Source of the DNA: Hyphomicrobiales bacterium
GTDB lineage: Bacteria; Pseudomonadota; Alphaproteobacteria; Rhizobiales; Beijerinckiaceae
Assembly: GCA_930633525.1 (NCBI GenBank)
Contig: CAKNFP010000002.1
Span: 186,001 to 250,000, forward strand
Direction: 5' to 3'
Length of the DNA: 64,000 nucleotides
The notes under the pieces are model-generated. The model had not been told where the DNA came from. It made no database searches and saw nothing but the letters and a program-made list of their open reading frames with translations. Every line of letters begins with the position of its first letter. Position 1 is the stretch's first letter. Of the stretch, positions 34,827-43,623 are shown in pieces. Both the position numbers and the translations under genes were made by a program.

Positions 34827-35921
34827 TCAAGTCGTGGTGCCAGTCATGAGTTCGGTGGGCAAGGTGATCGCGCGGCTGTCGAAGCCGCCAGTTTCGATAC
34901 GCTTCACCATGTGATATGCGCCGAGTTGGCCAAGCTCGAAGGCTGGTGAGCGCACGGTCGTCAGCCGCGTGCCGAAATAGTCGATGAAATCGAGCCCATT
35001 GAAGCCGGCCAGCATGACGTCCTCGGGGATACGGACCTGACGGCGCGTCAGAAGGCGATGCACGGCGATCGCCATCTGGTCATTGCCGGCGAAGATGGCG
35101 TCGAAGCGCGCATCGGAGGCCATGAAGCCCTCGACGGCGCCTTGGGTGGCGGCGGCCGATTCGTCGCTCGACGTCAGCACCGTCATCTTTGTGCGCGCAC
35201 CGGATGTCTCGATGAAATGGTGCGCGCCGGCGACGCGCGCTGACATGGCCGGCCAGTCGAGCTCCGGCACGACCGCAACGAGATGCCGGGCGCCACGTTG
35301 CACCAAGTGCTCGCAGACAACCCGACCGCCGTCAAAATCATCCTGGCGCAATGAGCAGATGTCACCGTCAGGGTCGGGCTGAGGTTGCTGAAACATCACG
35401 ATCGGCTGGCGCATGGCCTTCAGCGTCGCTCTGAACGCGGTGTTGGCCATGAAATTGCCGGACATGAGCACGCACAGTCCATCGGTTTGCAACTGCTGGA
35501 CGAGCGACGCGGTCGCGAGCTCGTCCACATGCAGGCCCTGCAGGACCAGAGAATAGCCCCGCTGGTTAAGGCCAGCGCACAGCCCGTCCAGCAAGCTGGT
35601 GATATAGGGGTCGGCCAGAAAGCGGCGTCCGGTCTGTACCACGAGCATTCCGACCGCCATCCGTCGGTCGGTTCGCAACGAGCGCGCCGCGATGTCCGGC
35701 CGGTAGTTCGCTCGCTCGACCGCCGCAAGCACACGGTCGCGGGTCTCTTCGTTGTAGCCCCGGAGTGTGCCATTGACGACATTCGAGACGGTCATCGGTG
35801 AAACGCCCGCCAGGCGTGCCACATCCTTCAAGGTCGAACGGCGCCGGGGGCGCGCCTCGATAGACGGGGTTGGGATACTGCTCACACTGTCTTTACGGGC
35901 CATAGCGATCCGGCTGTGCAT
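34827..35921 (-). CDS. LacI family transcriptional regulator
   Basis: About 364 residues. The HTH and hinge helix are clear: STLKDVARLAGVSPMTVSNV followed by VNGTLRGYNEETRDRVLAA. The periplasmic-binding-like effector domain includes RMAVGMLVVQTGRRFLADPY, DAIFAGNDQMAIAVHRLL and EDVMLAGFNGLDFIDYFGTR. ATG 35921, behind GGTGACCGG, is preferred; 35990 and 35903 are other in-frame starts. It is divergent from the aminotransferase-amidohydrolase-ABC operon, and the region between carries AACGTT-centred palindromes, so it probably represses that operon. Confidence 0.88.
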   Translation of the reverse strand: MHSRIAMARKDSVSSIPTPSIEARPRRRSTLKDVARLAGVSPMTVSNVVNGTLRGYNEETRDRVLAAVERANYRPDIAARSLRTDRRMAVGMLVVQTGRRFLADPYITSLLDGLCAGLNQRGYSLVLQGLHVDELATASLVQQLQTDGLCVLMSGNFMANTAFRATLKAMRQPIVMFQQPQPDPDGDICSLRQDDFDGGRVVCEHLVQRGARHLVAVVPELDWPAMSARVAGAHHFIETSGARTKMTVLTSSDESAAATQGAVEGFMASDARFDAIFAGNDQMAIAVHRLLTRRQVRIPEDVMLAGFNGLDFIDYFGTRLTTVRSPAFELGQLGAYHMVKRIETGGFDSRAITLPTELMTGTTT

Positions 35922-35950
35922 CCGGTCACCAGCCGCCGGACAAGATGATG

Positions 35951-35962
35951 TTACGTTAAATC
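35951..35962. promoter_or_regulatory. Half-palindromic operator-like site
   Basis: TTACGTTAAATC shares the 10-mer ACGTTAAATC with the site at 36108-36120. It is a degenerate copy 30 bp upstream of the chosen LacI start. Confidence 0.4.
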
Positions 35963-36107
35963 TAATTTCCGAAATCAGCAAGCGGAACACGGCTGGAGGC
36001 GCGGGTCGCGCCGGGGAATCGCGGAAAAACGATTGAATTCCCGGACTGATCCATGGGCCGTGTGCACGGACCGTCTAAACGCGGCGGGAGACGTGTTAGC
36101 CGTTGAC

Positions 36108-36120
36108 TTAACGTTAAATC
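36108..36120. promoter_or_regulatory. LacI-type operator candidate TTAACGTTAA
   Basis: Perfect 10-bp palindrome TTAACGTTAA at 36108-36117, extended ATC. A central CpG with the AACGTT core is typical of LacI/PurR-class operators. Confidence 0.5.
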
Positions 36121-36234
36121 GCCGCCATGGTGGTGATAACCAGAGCGGACAGCAAAGTGACCCTCAAAGGCGGCCCCGAGAAAGGCCAGCTTAATTCACA
36201 GCGACCGAAGACAGTTGATCCGTTGCCATGATGC

Positions 36235-36244
36235 GCAACGTTGC
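36235..36244. promoter_or_regulatory. LacI-type operator candidate GCAACGTTGC
   Basis: Perfect 10-bp palindrome with the AACGTT core, 82 bp before the aminotransferase start. The same CAACGTTG core recurs at 47019-47026 before the second LacI gene. Confidence 0.5.
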
Positions 36245-36325
36245 ATGATTGTGTCCCCAGTACTGTAACGTAACACCCGGTTCCCGTATTCCGTTACGGG
36301 GTTCACGGACAATCAGGAATGCCAG

Positions 36326-37645
36326 ATGACTGAGACTATGGCGGAGGCCGTGGCCAGACGACGCCAGTATATTGCCGGCGGCACCATGTCTATCAATCGC
36401 GCGATCAACCCGGCGAAGCTCTTCGTACGCGCCAAGGGCGCCTATCTCTGGGATGCCGAGGGGAATTCGTATATCGATTACCACGCCGGTTTTGCACCTT
36501 ACCTGTTTGGGCATGCTGACAAGGAAATCGATGATGCCGTTATCGCTGCCATCGGTAGTGGAGCCTCCCTGATCGGCGCCGGTACCATGCCATGGGAAGC
36601 CGAAATTGCTGAAATGCTTGTCGAGGCCGTGCCCGGACTCGATCAGATCCAGCTGACCAGCACCGGTTCGGAGGCGGTTTCCTATGCGCTGCGGCTCGCC
36701 CGCGCAGCAACCGGCCGTGATACCGTGGTCGTCATGCAGGGCGGTTACAACGGCTGGTCGGATTATGTTTCCTATAATCTCATGGATCAGAAGGATATCG
36801 TCGCGGACCACCGGGAAGGCGATGAGTACCCGTTGCGCGTGACGACGGCCGGGATCCCAAAGGCAATCGACGCGACGGTGCGGGTAATCGAATACAACGA
36901 TCTTCCTGCTGCTGAGAAAGTTCTCGCGCGCGGAGATGTGGCTGCCCTCATCCTGGAGCCCGTCCTGCAGAATATTGGCGTGGTCAAGCCTCAGGTCGGT
37001 TATCTGGAAGGCCTGCGCGCGCTGTGTGACCGCTACGGAACAGTGCTGATCTTCGACGAAGTGAAGACCGGCTTTCGTCATGCGCTCGGGGGCTACCAGG
37101 CGATCGCAGGCGTGCGCCCCGACCTCTGCACCTTCGGCAAGGCGGTCGCAAACGGATATCCGCTGGGCGTGGTCGGAGGTCGGCACGATATCATGGCACT
37201 CTGCAATGATCCTGTCGCGAGCCGGCGTGTCGTGATTGCAGGGACCTACAATGGCCATCCGGTCAATGTGGCGGCCGCTCGCGCCAGCCTTTTGCGTCTC
37301 AAGTCACGCGAGGCGGAAGTCTACGGAGAGCTGGAACGATTGGGCGCGAGAATGCAGGCGGGAATAGAAGCTATATTTGCGCGCCGCAACTATCCCACCA
37401 CTTTCGTGCGACAGGGCTCGGCCTTCGCCTTGTACTTCATGGATCATGCGCCGCGAAACTGGCGTGATATCGCGCTTCACAATGACAACGAGCGCGATGT
37501 CGCATACCGCAGAGCGATGATAGAAGCAGGGATATTCCATTTCCCGGCTGCCACCAAGCAATCAAGCATTTCGCTGGCGCATACGGATGACGAGATTGAT
37601 CGCACCATCGCCCTCACTGAGAAAGTCGTCCGTACGCTGGCCTGA
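36326..37645 (+). CDS. Class III aminotransferase / glutamate-1-semialdehyde aminomutase-like
   Basis: 439 residues. PLP-enzyme features: LTSTGSEAVSYALRLARAAT (phosphate-binding turn), VLIFDEVKTGFR (Asp244 pairs with the PLP nitrogen) and CTFGKAVANGYPLG with the Schiff-base Lys272. Similarity is highest to GSA aminomutase-type enzymes, but the N-terminal GGTMSINRAINPAKLF and the ABC context argue for a catabolic aminotransferase or amino-acid mutase/racemase rather than haem synthesis. It is the first gene of a seven-gene plus-strand run with amidohydrolase, amino-acid ABC transporter and enolase-superfamily enzyme. AGGAA lies seven bases before the ATG. Confidence 0.85.
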   Translation: MTETMAEAVARRRQYIAGGTMSINRAINPAKLFVRAKGAYLWDAEGNSYIDYHAGFAPYLFGHADKEIDDAVIAAIGSGASLIGAGTMPWEAEIAEMLVEAVPGLDQIQLTSTGSEAVSYALRLARAATGRDTVVVMQGGYNGWSDYVSYNLMDQKDIVADHREGDEYPLRVTTAGIPKAIDATVRVIEYNDLPAAEKVLARGDVAALILEPVLQNIGVVKPQVGYLEGLRALCDRYGTVLIFDEVKTGFRHALGGYQAIAGVRPDLCTFGKAVANGYPLGVVGGRHDIMALCNDPVASRRVVIAGTYNGHPVNVAAARASLLRLKSREAEVYGELERLGARMQAGIEAIFARRNYPTTFVRQGSAFALYFMDHAPRNWRDIALHNDNERDVAYRRAMIEAGIFHFPAATKQSSISLAHTDDEIDRTIALTEKVVRTLA

Positions 37646-37675
37646 AACCATCACTACAAGCGGGGGAGGTGGATC

Positions 37676-38536
37676 GTGATCGTCGATTGTCATGTCAATA
37701 TCTGGGATGATGAGCATGTATTGCCGCATTACGTCAGCGGTACGGCGATGGCCAGGCACGGAACGATCGGCACCGTCGCGGACATGGAGACCGTTCATAC
37801 GGCCATGCGCGGCGTCGATAAGGCGATCATTTTTAGCCTTCGCTACCACGACAGCGCCGGCATCGACGGCAATGACGAGGTCACCGCGCGCGCCGTCGCG
37901 AAGTATCCCGATAAGTTCATCGGCTTCGCGGCCGTCGATCCGCGCCGTCATGACGCCATGGATCTCCTGGTGCATGCTGTCGAGGATCTGCATCTCAAGG
38001 GCGTCAAGTTCGGGCCGATTTACAATGGCGTATCTCTCCTCGATCCGCGAATGGTTCCGGTCTACGAATATTGCGTCAAGCGTAACCTGCCGCTGACCAT
38101 GCATATGGGGACCACTTTCGCCGCCGGCACGCCCATCCAGTATGGCAAGCCCACCGATGTCGACGAGATTGCCCGCCGATATCCCGACCTCAAGATGATC
38201 ATGGCGCATCTCGCTCACCCTTGGGCGGAGGAATGCATCGTCATCTGCCGCAAGAATGCGAATGTCTACACGGAGGTTTCGGCGATCTTCTATCGGCCCT
38301 GGCAATTCTGGAACGGCCTGATCGCGGCGCAGGAATATCGCATAACCGAGCGCAATAAGATCTTTTGGGGCACGGATTTCCCCTTTGCGACCGTCGAGGA
38401 GTCGATCGAAGCGCTGCAGGCGGTCAACCGCTTCGTCGAAGGTACACCGATGCCCCGCGTCAGCCAGGAAACCATTGACCACATTCTCTATTCCAACCCG
38501 CTCGAGCACTGGTGGCACGGCGGCTATCCCGGCTGA
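37676..38536 (+). CDS. Amidohydrolase family 2 (ACMSD-type TIM barrel) with altered metal motif
   Basis: 286 residues. The fold is that of PF04909-type hydrolases/decarboxylases: LHLKGVKFGPIYNG, LPLTMHMGTTF (metal His), MIMAHLAHPW (His) and FWGTDFPFATVE (catalytic/metal Asp). The N-terminal metal motif, normally D-x-H-x-H, reads VDCHVNIW, so the second His is Asn. Start is GTG 37676 with GGGGAGGTGG upstream. It is 30 bp behind the aminotransferase. Whether it is a hydrolase, a decarboxylase or a lactonase is not decidable from sequence. Confidence 0.82.
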   Translation: MIVDCHVNIWDDEHVLPHYVSGTAMARHGTIGTVADMETVHTAMRGVDKAIIFSLRYHDSAGIDGNDEVTARAVAKYPDKFIGFAAVDPRRHDAMDLLVHAVEDLHLKGVKFGPIYNGVSLLDPRMVPVYEYCVKRNLPLTMHMGTTFAAGTPIQYGKPTDVDEIARRYPDLKMIMAHLAHPWAEECIVICRKNANVYTEVSAIFYRPWQFWNGLIAAQEYRITERNKIFWGTDFPFATVEESIEALQAVNRFVEGTPMPRVSQETIDHILYSNPLEHWWHGGYPG

Positions 38537-38618
38537 TCCATCGCGTGCTCCCCTCGGGACCACGCCATCGTGCCAGCCCGGAAAAGGCCAATGAACTGAA
38601 ACATGGAAGGAACACAAA

Positions 38619-39407
38619 GTGCTTAGATTGCTCTCAGCCTTGCTTGTCCCTCTGGCATTCGTCGCGGGCGTCTCAACAGTAAGGGCCGACGGCGGCGCTC
38701 TCGATCGTATCTTATCGAAGAAGAAGATCGTTATCGCCGTCCAGAACGACGTCACGCCCTATTCGTTACTTGATTCCAACAACAAGCTCGATGGCCTCGA
38801 TATCGAAGTCGGGCGGCAGATCGCCAAGGATCTGGGCGTCGAACCGGAATTCGTTGTGGTCACTGGTGCCAATCGCATTCCGGCTCTTGTCACCAATCAG
38901 GCCGACATTACCATCGCTACGCTGACGCTGACGCCACAGCGCGCGGCGGTTGTCAGTCTGACGGCTCCCTACACCGCCGTGCCTCACGTGGTAGTTGGCC
39001 CAAAAGGGAAGGAGATCAAGACCTGGAAAGACATGAAGGATATCAAGATCGGCGTGCCGCGAGGCAGCTTCCAGGACCAGTACGTGACGCAACTCGTCGG
39101 CGGAAACAACATTCGCCGCTTCGAGGATGACGCGACCACCTTCCAGGCTCTAGCCTCCGGGCAGGTCGAGGCAACCGCGCTGGGCATCACTGTCGCGAAG
39201 TCAATCATCGAAAAGAATCCAGATCTCAACCTGGAGATCAAGTTCCAAGGCGCGATGACCTATCCCACCATCGGCACCCGCCATGCCGATTACGACCTGC
39301 GGCATTGGATCAATACGTGGATCTTCTACCACAAGACCGATGGCTTCCTCGAATCCATGCACAACAAATGGCTGAAGATCGACATGCCTGAATTGCCGTC
39401 CTACTGA
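38619..39407 (+). CDS. Polar amino-acid ABC transporter binding protein
   Basis: 262 residues, periplasmic-binding type 2 (HisJ/GlnH class). Signal peptide LLSALLVPLAFVAGVSTVRA. The first lobe shows KKIVIAVQNDVTPYSLLDSN and LDGLDIEVGRQIAKDLGVEP. The ligand-binding Arg is probably in TLTPQRAAVVSLTAPY, and KIGVPRGSFQDQYVTQL forms the second lobe. Start is GTG 38619 behind GGAAGG. It feeds the two permeases and the ATPase that follow. The ligand is an amino acid or an amino-acid-like compound processed by the aminotransferase and enolase-type enzyme. Confidence 0.88.
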   Translation: MLRLLSALLVPLAFVAGVSTVRADGGALDRILSKKKIVIAVQNDVTPYSLLDSNNKLDGLDIEVGRQIAKDLGVEPEFVVVTGANRIPALVTNQADITIATLTLTPQRAAVVSLTAPYTAVPHVVVGPKGKEIKTWKDMKDIKIGVPRGSFQDQYVTQLVGGNNIRRFEDDATTFQALASGQVEATALGITVAKSIIEKNPDLNLEIKFQGAMTYPTIGTRHADYDLRHWINTWIFYHKTDGFLESMHNKWLKIDMPELPSY

Positions 39408-39437
39408 GCGGGTTCTGCAAGGTGATCTTGAGCAGAG

Positions 39438-39473
39438 CGGGCGGCCTTTCGCGATGCGAGATCGCGCTGCCCG
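39438..39473 (+). other. Nested stem-loop between binding-protein and permease genes
   Basis: Inner stem CGCGAT/ATCGCG (39450-39455, 39461-39466) around GCGAG. Outer arms CGGGC (39438-39442) and GCCCG (39469-39473). It lies in the 99-bp gap after the binding-protein gene, a position that suits transcript stabilisation. Confidence 0.45.
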
Positions 39474-39506
39474 GATGGCTGGACCAATCCAGGCGGGGGC
39501 GACGAC

Positions 39507-40223
39507 GTGACCTATCAATTCCAGTTCGGGGCGGTGTTCGCCCGCGCCGAACTGCTGATCGACGGCTTTCTACTGACATTACAACTCACGGTGCTGACAG
39601 GCGTCATCGGCCTCGCGCTGGGCCTGAGCTGCGCAATCATCCGCACCTACGGGCCGCGACAAGCGCGTCTGGCGGTAGCGACTTATGTCGAGATCTTCCG
39701 TAATACGCCGTTTCTCGTGCAATTATTTCTGATTTTCTTCGGTATCCCGGAGATAGGTAAAGCCTTTGGTCTGCGCTGGCTTCCCTCGCCCTATGTCGCT
39801 GGACTTGCCGCATTGTCGATCAATATCGGCGCTTATGCCACCGAGATCATCAGAGCCGGTCTTCAGTCTGTACATCGCAGTCAGATTGAGGCGGCAGAAT
39901 CTCTGGGCCTGACGCGTTGGCAGGTGATCCGCTATGTCGTGCTGCCGCCGGCACTCAGCAACGTATATCCAGCGCTTTCAAGCGAGTTCATCCTCTTGAT
40001 GTTAGGAACCAGCGTCGTATCAGTGATATCTGTCGAGGAATTGACCGGAACGGCTAATCTAATTCAATCTGAAACATATCGAACGTTTGAGACTTACGCG
40101 CTGATATGGGTGATTTATTTCGCACTGGCGATCGTGCTGAAGTGGATTCTGGACGCAATCGCCATGCGTTTCATCGGCCGGCGGAAGCCGCCACCCGCGA
40201 TCGCGGGTGCTGTCCATGCGTAG
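39507..40223 (+). CDS. Polar amino-acid ABC transporter permease (HisQ type)
   Basis: 238 residues with about five helices. The characteristic cytoplasmic EAA loop is EAAESLGLTRWQVIRYVVLP, and VEIFRNTPFLVQLFLIFFG is the family motif for amino-acid permeases. Start GTG 39507 (GACGACGTG) has GGCGGGGGCGAC upstream. Its TAG overlaps the start of the second permease. Confidence 0.88.
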   Translation: MTYQFQFGAVFARAELLIDGFLLTLQLTVLTGVIGLALGLSCAIIRTYGPRQARLAVATYVEIFRNTPFLVQLFLIFFGIPEIGKAFGLRWLPSPYVAGLAALSINIGAYATEIIRAGLQSVHRSQIEAAESLGLTRWQVIRYVVLPPALSNVYPALSSEFILLMLGTSVVSVISVEELTGTANLIQSETYRTFETYALIWVIYFALAIVLKWILDAIAMRFIGRRKPPPAIAGAVHA

Positions 40224-40869
40224 CTTCGGTGTCAACGATGTCTGGTATCTGCTGATCGCGACACAATGGACGATCTACCTGACCGTCGTGGCCTTCCTGG
40301 TTGGCGGGGCGCTTGGGCTGTGGCTCGCCCTTGCTCGCACTGGCGGCTCTCGGGTCGGCAACAGCCTCGCACTTGTCTGGATCAGGGCTTTTCAGAACAC
40401 GCCGCTTCTTGTGCAATTGTTTCTCATCTACTACGGGCTCGGCTTGTTAGGCTTCCGCCTGCCACCCTTCGTCGCGGCTGCGGTCGGCCTCATCTGCTAT
40501 GCATCGGCTTTCCTTGCCGAGATTTGGCGAGGCTGCATCCTCTCCGTGCCACGCCAACAATGGGAGGCGGCGGATGCCCTGGCGCTGACCCCATGGCAGA
40601 TCCGCTGGTATGTCGTCCTGCCACAAGCTTTGCGTATCGCCATTCCGCCGACCGTCGGTTTTCTTGTCAAACTCATCAAGAATTCCTCACTCGCCAGTGT
40701 CGTCGGCATGACTGAGCTGATGCGCGCGGCGACTGCCATCAACAACGCCACGTTCCAACCGTTCAAGGTCTTTCTCTGCGCAGCCATTATCTATTTTCTG
40801 CTGTGCTTTCCTCTTACGATGCTTAGCCGTCGATTTGAAAGGCAACTCGATGTCAGCACTCGAGGTTAG
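40216..40869 (+). CDS. Polar amino-acid ABC transporter permease (HisM type)
   Basis: About 217 residues. It contains WIRAFQNTPLLVQLFLIYYG and EAADALALTPWQIRWYVVLP (EAA loop), the partner of the preceding permease. ATG 40216 overlaps the previous stop; a GTG at 40207 is also possible. It ends 20 bases inside the ATPase gene. Confidence 0.88.
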   Translation: MRSFGVNDVWYLLIATQWTIYLTVVAFLVGGALGLWLALARTGGSRVGNSLALVWIRAFQNTPLLVQLFLIYYGLGLLGFRLPPFVAAAVGLICYASAFLAEIWRGCILSVPRQQWEAADALALTPWQIRWYVVLPQALRIAIPPTVGFLVKLIKNSSLASVVGMTELMRAATAINNATFQPFKVFLCAAIIYFLLCFPLTMLSRRFERQLDVSTRG

Positions 40870-41578
40870 CGGTGTTTCCAAGCGCTTCGGTCGTCTGCAG
40901 GTGCTTCAGAACATCGATCTCCGATTGGAGAAGGGCCAGATGCTTGCCTTGATCGGCCGCAGCGGCTCTGGCAAAAGCACTTTGCTTCGTTGCATGAACG
41001 GTTTGGAGCGCGTCGACGCGGGCCATATCACCATCGGCGGGCATTCCCTGAGCTATGCGCCCGCCGCGCTGCGACGCCTGCGGCAGGATGTGGGCATCGT
41101 TTTCCAGGCCTATAATCTGTTCCCGCATCTCAGCGTCGGCCGCAATATCATGCTTGCGCCGCGACTTGTGTTGGGATGGTCTTCTGAACGCGCAGAAGCA
41201 AGGGCGCGCGAGGTGTTGGCGACGGTCGGGCTGTCGGAAAAATTTGACGCTTATCCTGACCAGCTTTCCGGTGGCCAGCAACAGCGTGTTGCCATTGCGC
41301 GTTCCCTCGCGATGGCGCCGCAGGTCATGTTGTTCGACGAAGTGACTTCGGCACTTGATCCGGAACTCACCGGCGAGGTGCTGCTCACCATGGAGAGCCT
41401 GGCCCGCTCAGGCATGACGATGGTGCTTGTGACCCACGAGATGAATTTCGCGCGTAGTGTCGCGCATGTCGTTGCCTTCATGCACAACGGACGCATTCAT
41501 GAGATCGCACCCGCTGAGGACCTATTTGCGCGCCCGCGTACGGAAGAACTGCGCCGCTTTCTCTCATCCAGCTTGTAA
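40850..41578 (+). CDS. Polar amino-acid ABC transporter ATPase (GlnQ/HisP type)
   Basis: 242 residues. Walker A GRSGSGKST, Q-loop FQAYNLFPHLSVGRNIMLAP, signature LSGGQQQRVAIARSLAM, Walker B VMLFDEVTSALDPE (Val replaces the usual Pro after Glu), and switch His in VLVTHEMNFARSVA. ATG 40850 lies within the end of the permease gene, with AAAGGC upstream. It completes a four-component importer. Confidence 0.92.
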   Translation: MSALEVSGVSKRFGRLQVLQNIDLRLEKGQMLALIGRSGSGKSTLLRCMNGLERVDAGHITIGGHSLSYAPAALRRLRQDVGIVFQAYNLFPHLSVGRNIMLAPRLVLGWSSERAEARAREVLATVGLSEKFDAYPDQLSGGQQQRVAIARSLAMAPQVMLFDEVTSALDPELTGEVLLTMESLARSGMTMVLVTHEMNFARSVAHVVAFMHNGRIHEIAPAEDLFARPRTEELRRFLSSSL

Positions 41579-41598
41579 TCGCCCATACGGAGGCACCA

Positions 41599-42774
41599 AT
41601 GAAAATCACGCGGATCGAGCCGATCCTGTTGACCGCGCCGCTCGACAGTGGACCTGTCGCCTGGTCAGGCGGGCATATTCCCATGTTTTGCGCTTGCCTG
41701 GTACGTGTGCACACCGATGCGGGCATCTCCGGTCTAGGCGAAACCTATGGAGGGCTGTTCGCTCCTGAGGCCGCGAAAGCGATCGTCGAGCACTACGAGA
41801 CCATGGCCATTGGGCTCGATGCCAGCGACGTTGGCGGTGTCTGGAACCGCCTTTACATGGGCGGCTTGTTTTGGGGGAGGGCAGGCTTCGCAGTCAGCGT
41901 CCTGAGCGCTATCGAGATGGCTCTATGGGATATCAATGGCAAAGCGCTTGATTTGCCGGCTTACAAGCTGCTGGGCGGCAAGGTGCACGATCGCCTCCGC
42001 ATTTATGCCTCCGGGGGCCTCGACGGCACGGCCGAAGAGTTTCGCAGGGAACTCCAAGGATACGTTGAAAAGGGCTTCACCGCGGTGAAGATCCGCGGCG
42101 GTTATGGCCCACGTTACGATGGCGCCCGCGCCACGCTCGCTCGTGAGACGCTGGGTGAGGCGCGTTACCTGATGATGGATATGGTGCAGGGGCACAACCC
42201 GCGGCCGTGGAGCGCCGCTGAGGCGATTGTCGTGGCCGAGGCTGTAGGCGATGCGGATCTCACCTGGCTGGAGGAACCATGCGCCGCGTACGACTACGAC
42301 GGCTATGCCAAGGTCCGCGCCAAGGCACGGATGCCCATTTCGGGCGGAGAGAGCTCGACCACGCTGCACGAGTTCAAGCATTTCTTCGATCGCGCGGCCC
42401 TAGACGTGGCGCAGCCGGACGCCGCCCATTGCGGCGGCATGGCCGAGTTCTGCAAGATTGCCACGGCGGCCAATGCCGCCGGCGTGCGCGTCGTGCCCCA
42501 TGCCTGGGGATCAGGGCCTGCGCTGACCTCAAACTATCATGCGGCCTTCACCACGGCGAATTGCTTCATGGTCGAGTTCCCGACGATCGAGAACCCTCTG
42601 CGCCACGCCCTGCTTGTCGAGCCACTGCAGGTGGTCGACGGCTTCCTGCTGCCGCCGACTGCGCCGGGACTGGGCCTCGAACTGACCGACGACGTCATCG
42701 CTCGATACCCCTTTAATCGAGACGCTGTGGTAAGGCCACGCTTCGATCGCGCTGATCCGACGGGCTGGCTCTGA
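41599..42774 (+). CDS. Enolase superfamily enzyme, mandelate racemase subgroup
   Basis: 391 residues. The capping domain is followed by the barrel with TAVKIRGGYG (Lys164, Arg166), metal ligands Asp194 (MMDMVQGH), Glu226 (WLEEPCAA) and Glu251 (SGGESS), and the His-Asp dyad of the mandelate racemase subgroup: Asp274 (QPDAAHCGG) and His301 (VPHAWGSG). Such enzymes abstract a proton alpha to a carboxylate, most often dehydrating sugar acids or racemising substituted acids. GGAGG lies six bases before the ATG. It is the last gene of the LacI-controlled run, so its substrate may derive from what the amino-acid transporter imports. Confidence 0.88.
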   Translation: MKITRIEPILLTAPLDSGPVAWSGGHIPMFCACLVRVHTDAGISGLGETYGGLFAPEAAKAIVEHYETMAIGLDASDVGGVWNRLYMGGLFWGRAGFAVSVLSAIEMALWDINGKALDLPAYKLLGGKVHDRLRIYASGGLDGTAEEFRRELQGYVEKGFTAVKIRGGYGPRYDGARATLARETLGEARYLMMDMVQGHNPRPWSAAEAIVVAEAVGDADLTWLEEPCAAYDYDGYAKVRAKARMPISGGESSTTLHEFKHFFDRAALDVAQPDAAHCGGMAEFCKIATAANAAGVRVVPHAWGSGPALTSNYHAAFTTANCFMVEFPTIENPLRHALLVEPLQVVDGFLLPPTAPGLGLELTDDVIARYPFNRDAVVRPRFDRADPTGWL

Positions 42775-42792
42775 TGTATCCTTAGCCGGCGT

Positions 42793-43611
42793 TCACCAGT
42801 TCGCGCTGAGTTCACGGAGATGGGCGAGATCCTTCCTGAGATAGGGAAGAACATTATCGCCCATGCGCTGGGGACCGCCGTCGGGATTGGAATATTCAGC
42901 CGGAAGGCATAATGTTCCGCGGAATCCAATTCCACGCAGACAGTCGGCAAATTCGCGCCATGAATAGCCACCGTGCCGGTGGGTCGTCCATCTGACCTTG
43001 AAAATGGCCTCGTCTTCCAGGCCATTGACACGAGTGCGGTAGGCACTCTTGAAGTTCACCAGACCATGCAGATGGTCCTTGATAATATCGACCGCCAGGG
43101 AGACAGGCTCGCCATCCAGCGCGCAATGGGCCATGTCCAGGACCGCGCAAACATGCCGCGGGTCATACTTCCCAAGAAGATGGAGGAGGCCCGTGCTGCT
43201 CCCAACGAAGAAGCCATAGTGGTTTTGTACGCCAATGGTAACGTTGTGCCTGACAAGTGCTGGCAGCAGCGCGTCAAAGCCGCGCTGATGGTTCTCGATA
43301 GCCTGGCGATAGCCAATCTGCATATCGATTGGCGCCATCACACGGATCAGCGGTATTCCCGCATCGCCACAAGCCGCGATCATGGCTTCGTCAGCTGTGC
43401 TCGCGACGCTTGCAATCCTGAGGCCGCGGGTCGCAAATATGCGTGATGCCTCCTGCAGGCCGACGGCGGCGGTCTCCGGCGTCACTTGGTAGCCCGGGCG
43501 CACCGCGAGTTCCACGCCATCGAGGCCGGTGGCGGCGAGTTTGTCGGCGAGTTGCGGCAAGCCCTCGGAGACCCAGGGCTTGGTGAAGACCGTGATAGGA
43601 AAGACGGGCAT
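42793..43611 (-). CDS. Sugar phosphate isomerase/epimerase (xylose-isomerase-like TIM barrel)
   Basis: 272 residues of the AP_endonuc_2 / IolE-IolI fold. Features: GLDGVELAVRPGYQVTPETA near the start, VTIGVQNHYGFFVGSSTGLL, HVCAVLDMAHCALDGEPVSL (metal Asp/His), HLHGLVNFKSAYRT and RWTTHRHGGYSWREFADCL. It probably isomerises or epimerises a sugar or inositol derivative. It is the last gene of the minus-strand ABC operon, 12 bp behind the second permease, and convergent with the enolase-type gene (18 bp apart). Confidence 0.84.
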   Translation of the reverse strand: MPVFPITVFTKPWVSEGLPQLADKLAATGLDGVELAVRPGYQVTPETAAVGLQEASRIFATRGLRIASVASTADEAMIAACGDAGIPLIRVMAPIDMQIGYRQAIENHQRGFDALLPALVRHNVTIGVQNHYGFFVGSSTGLLHLLGKYDPRHVCAVLDMAHCALDGEPVSLAVDIIKDHLHGLVNFKSAYRTRVNGLEDEAIFKVRWTTHRHGGYSWREFADCLRGIGFRGTLCLPAEYSNPDGGPQRMGDNVLPYLRKDLAHLRELSANW

Positions 43612-43623
43612 GGACGATCTCCT

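Noticed and set aside
36326..37645. hemL (haem pathway glutamate-1-semialdehyde aminomutase)
   Set aside because: Class III fold is shared, but its operon (LacI, amino-acid importer, enolase-type enzyme) is catabolic, and Alphaproteobacteria generally make aminolevulinate through HemA synthase (Shemin route), not HemL.
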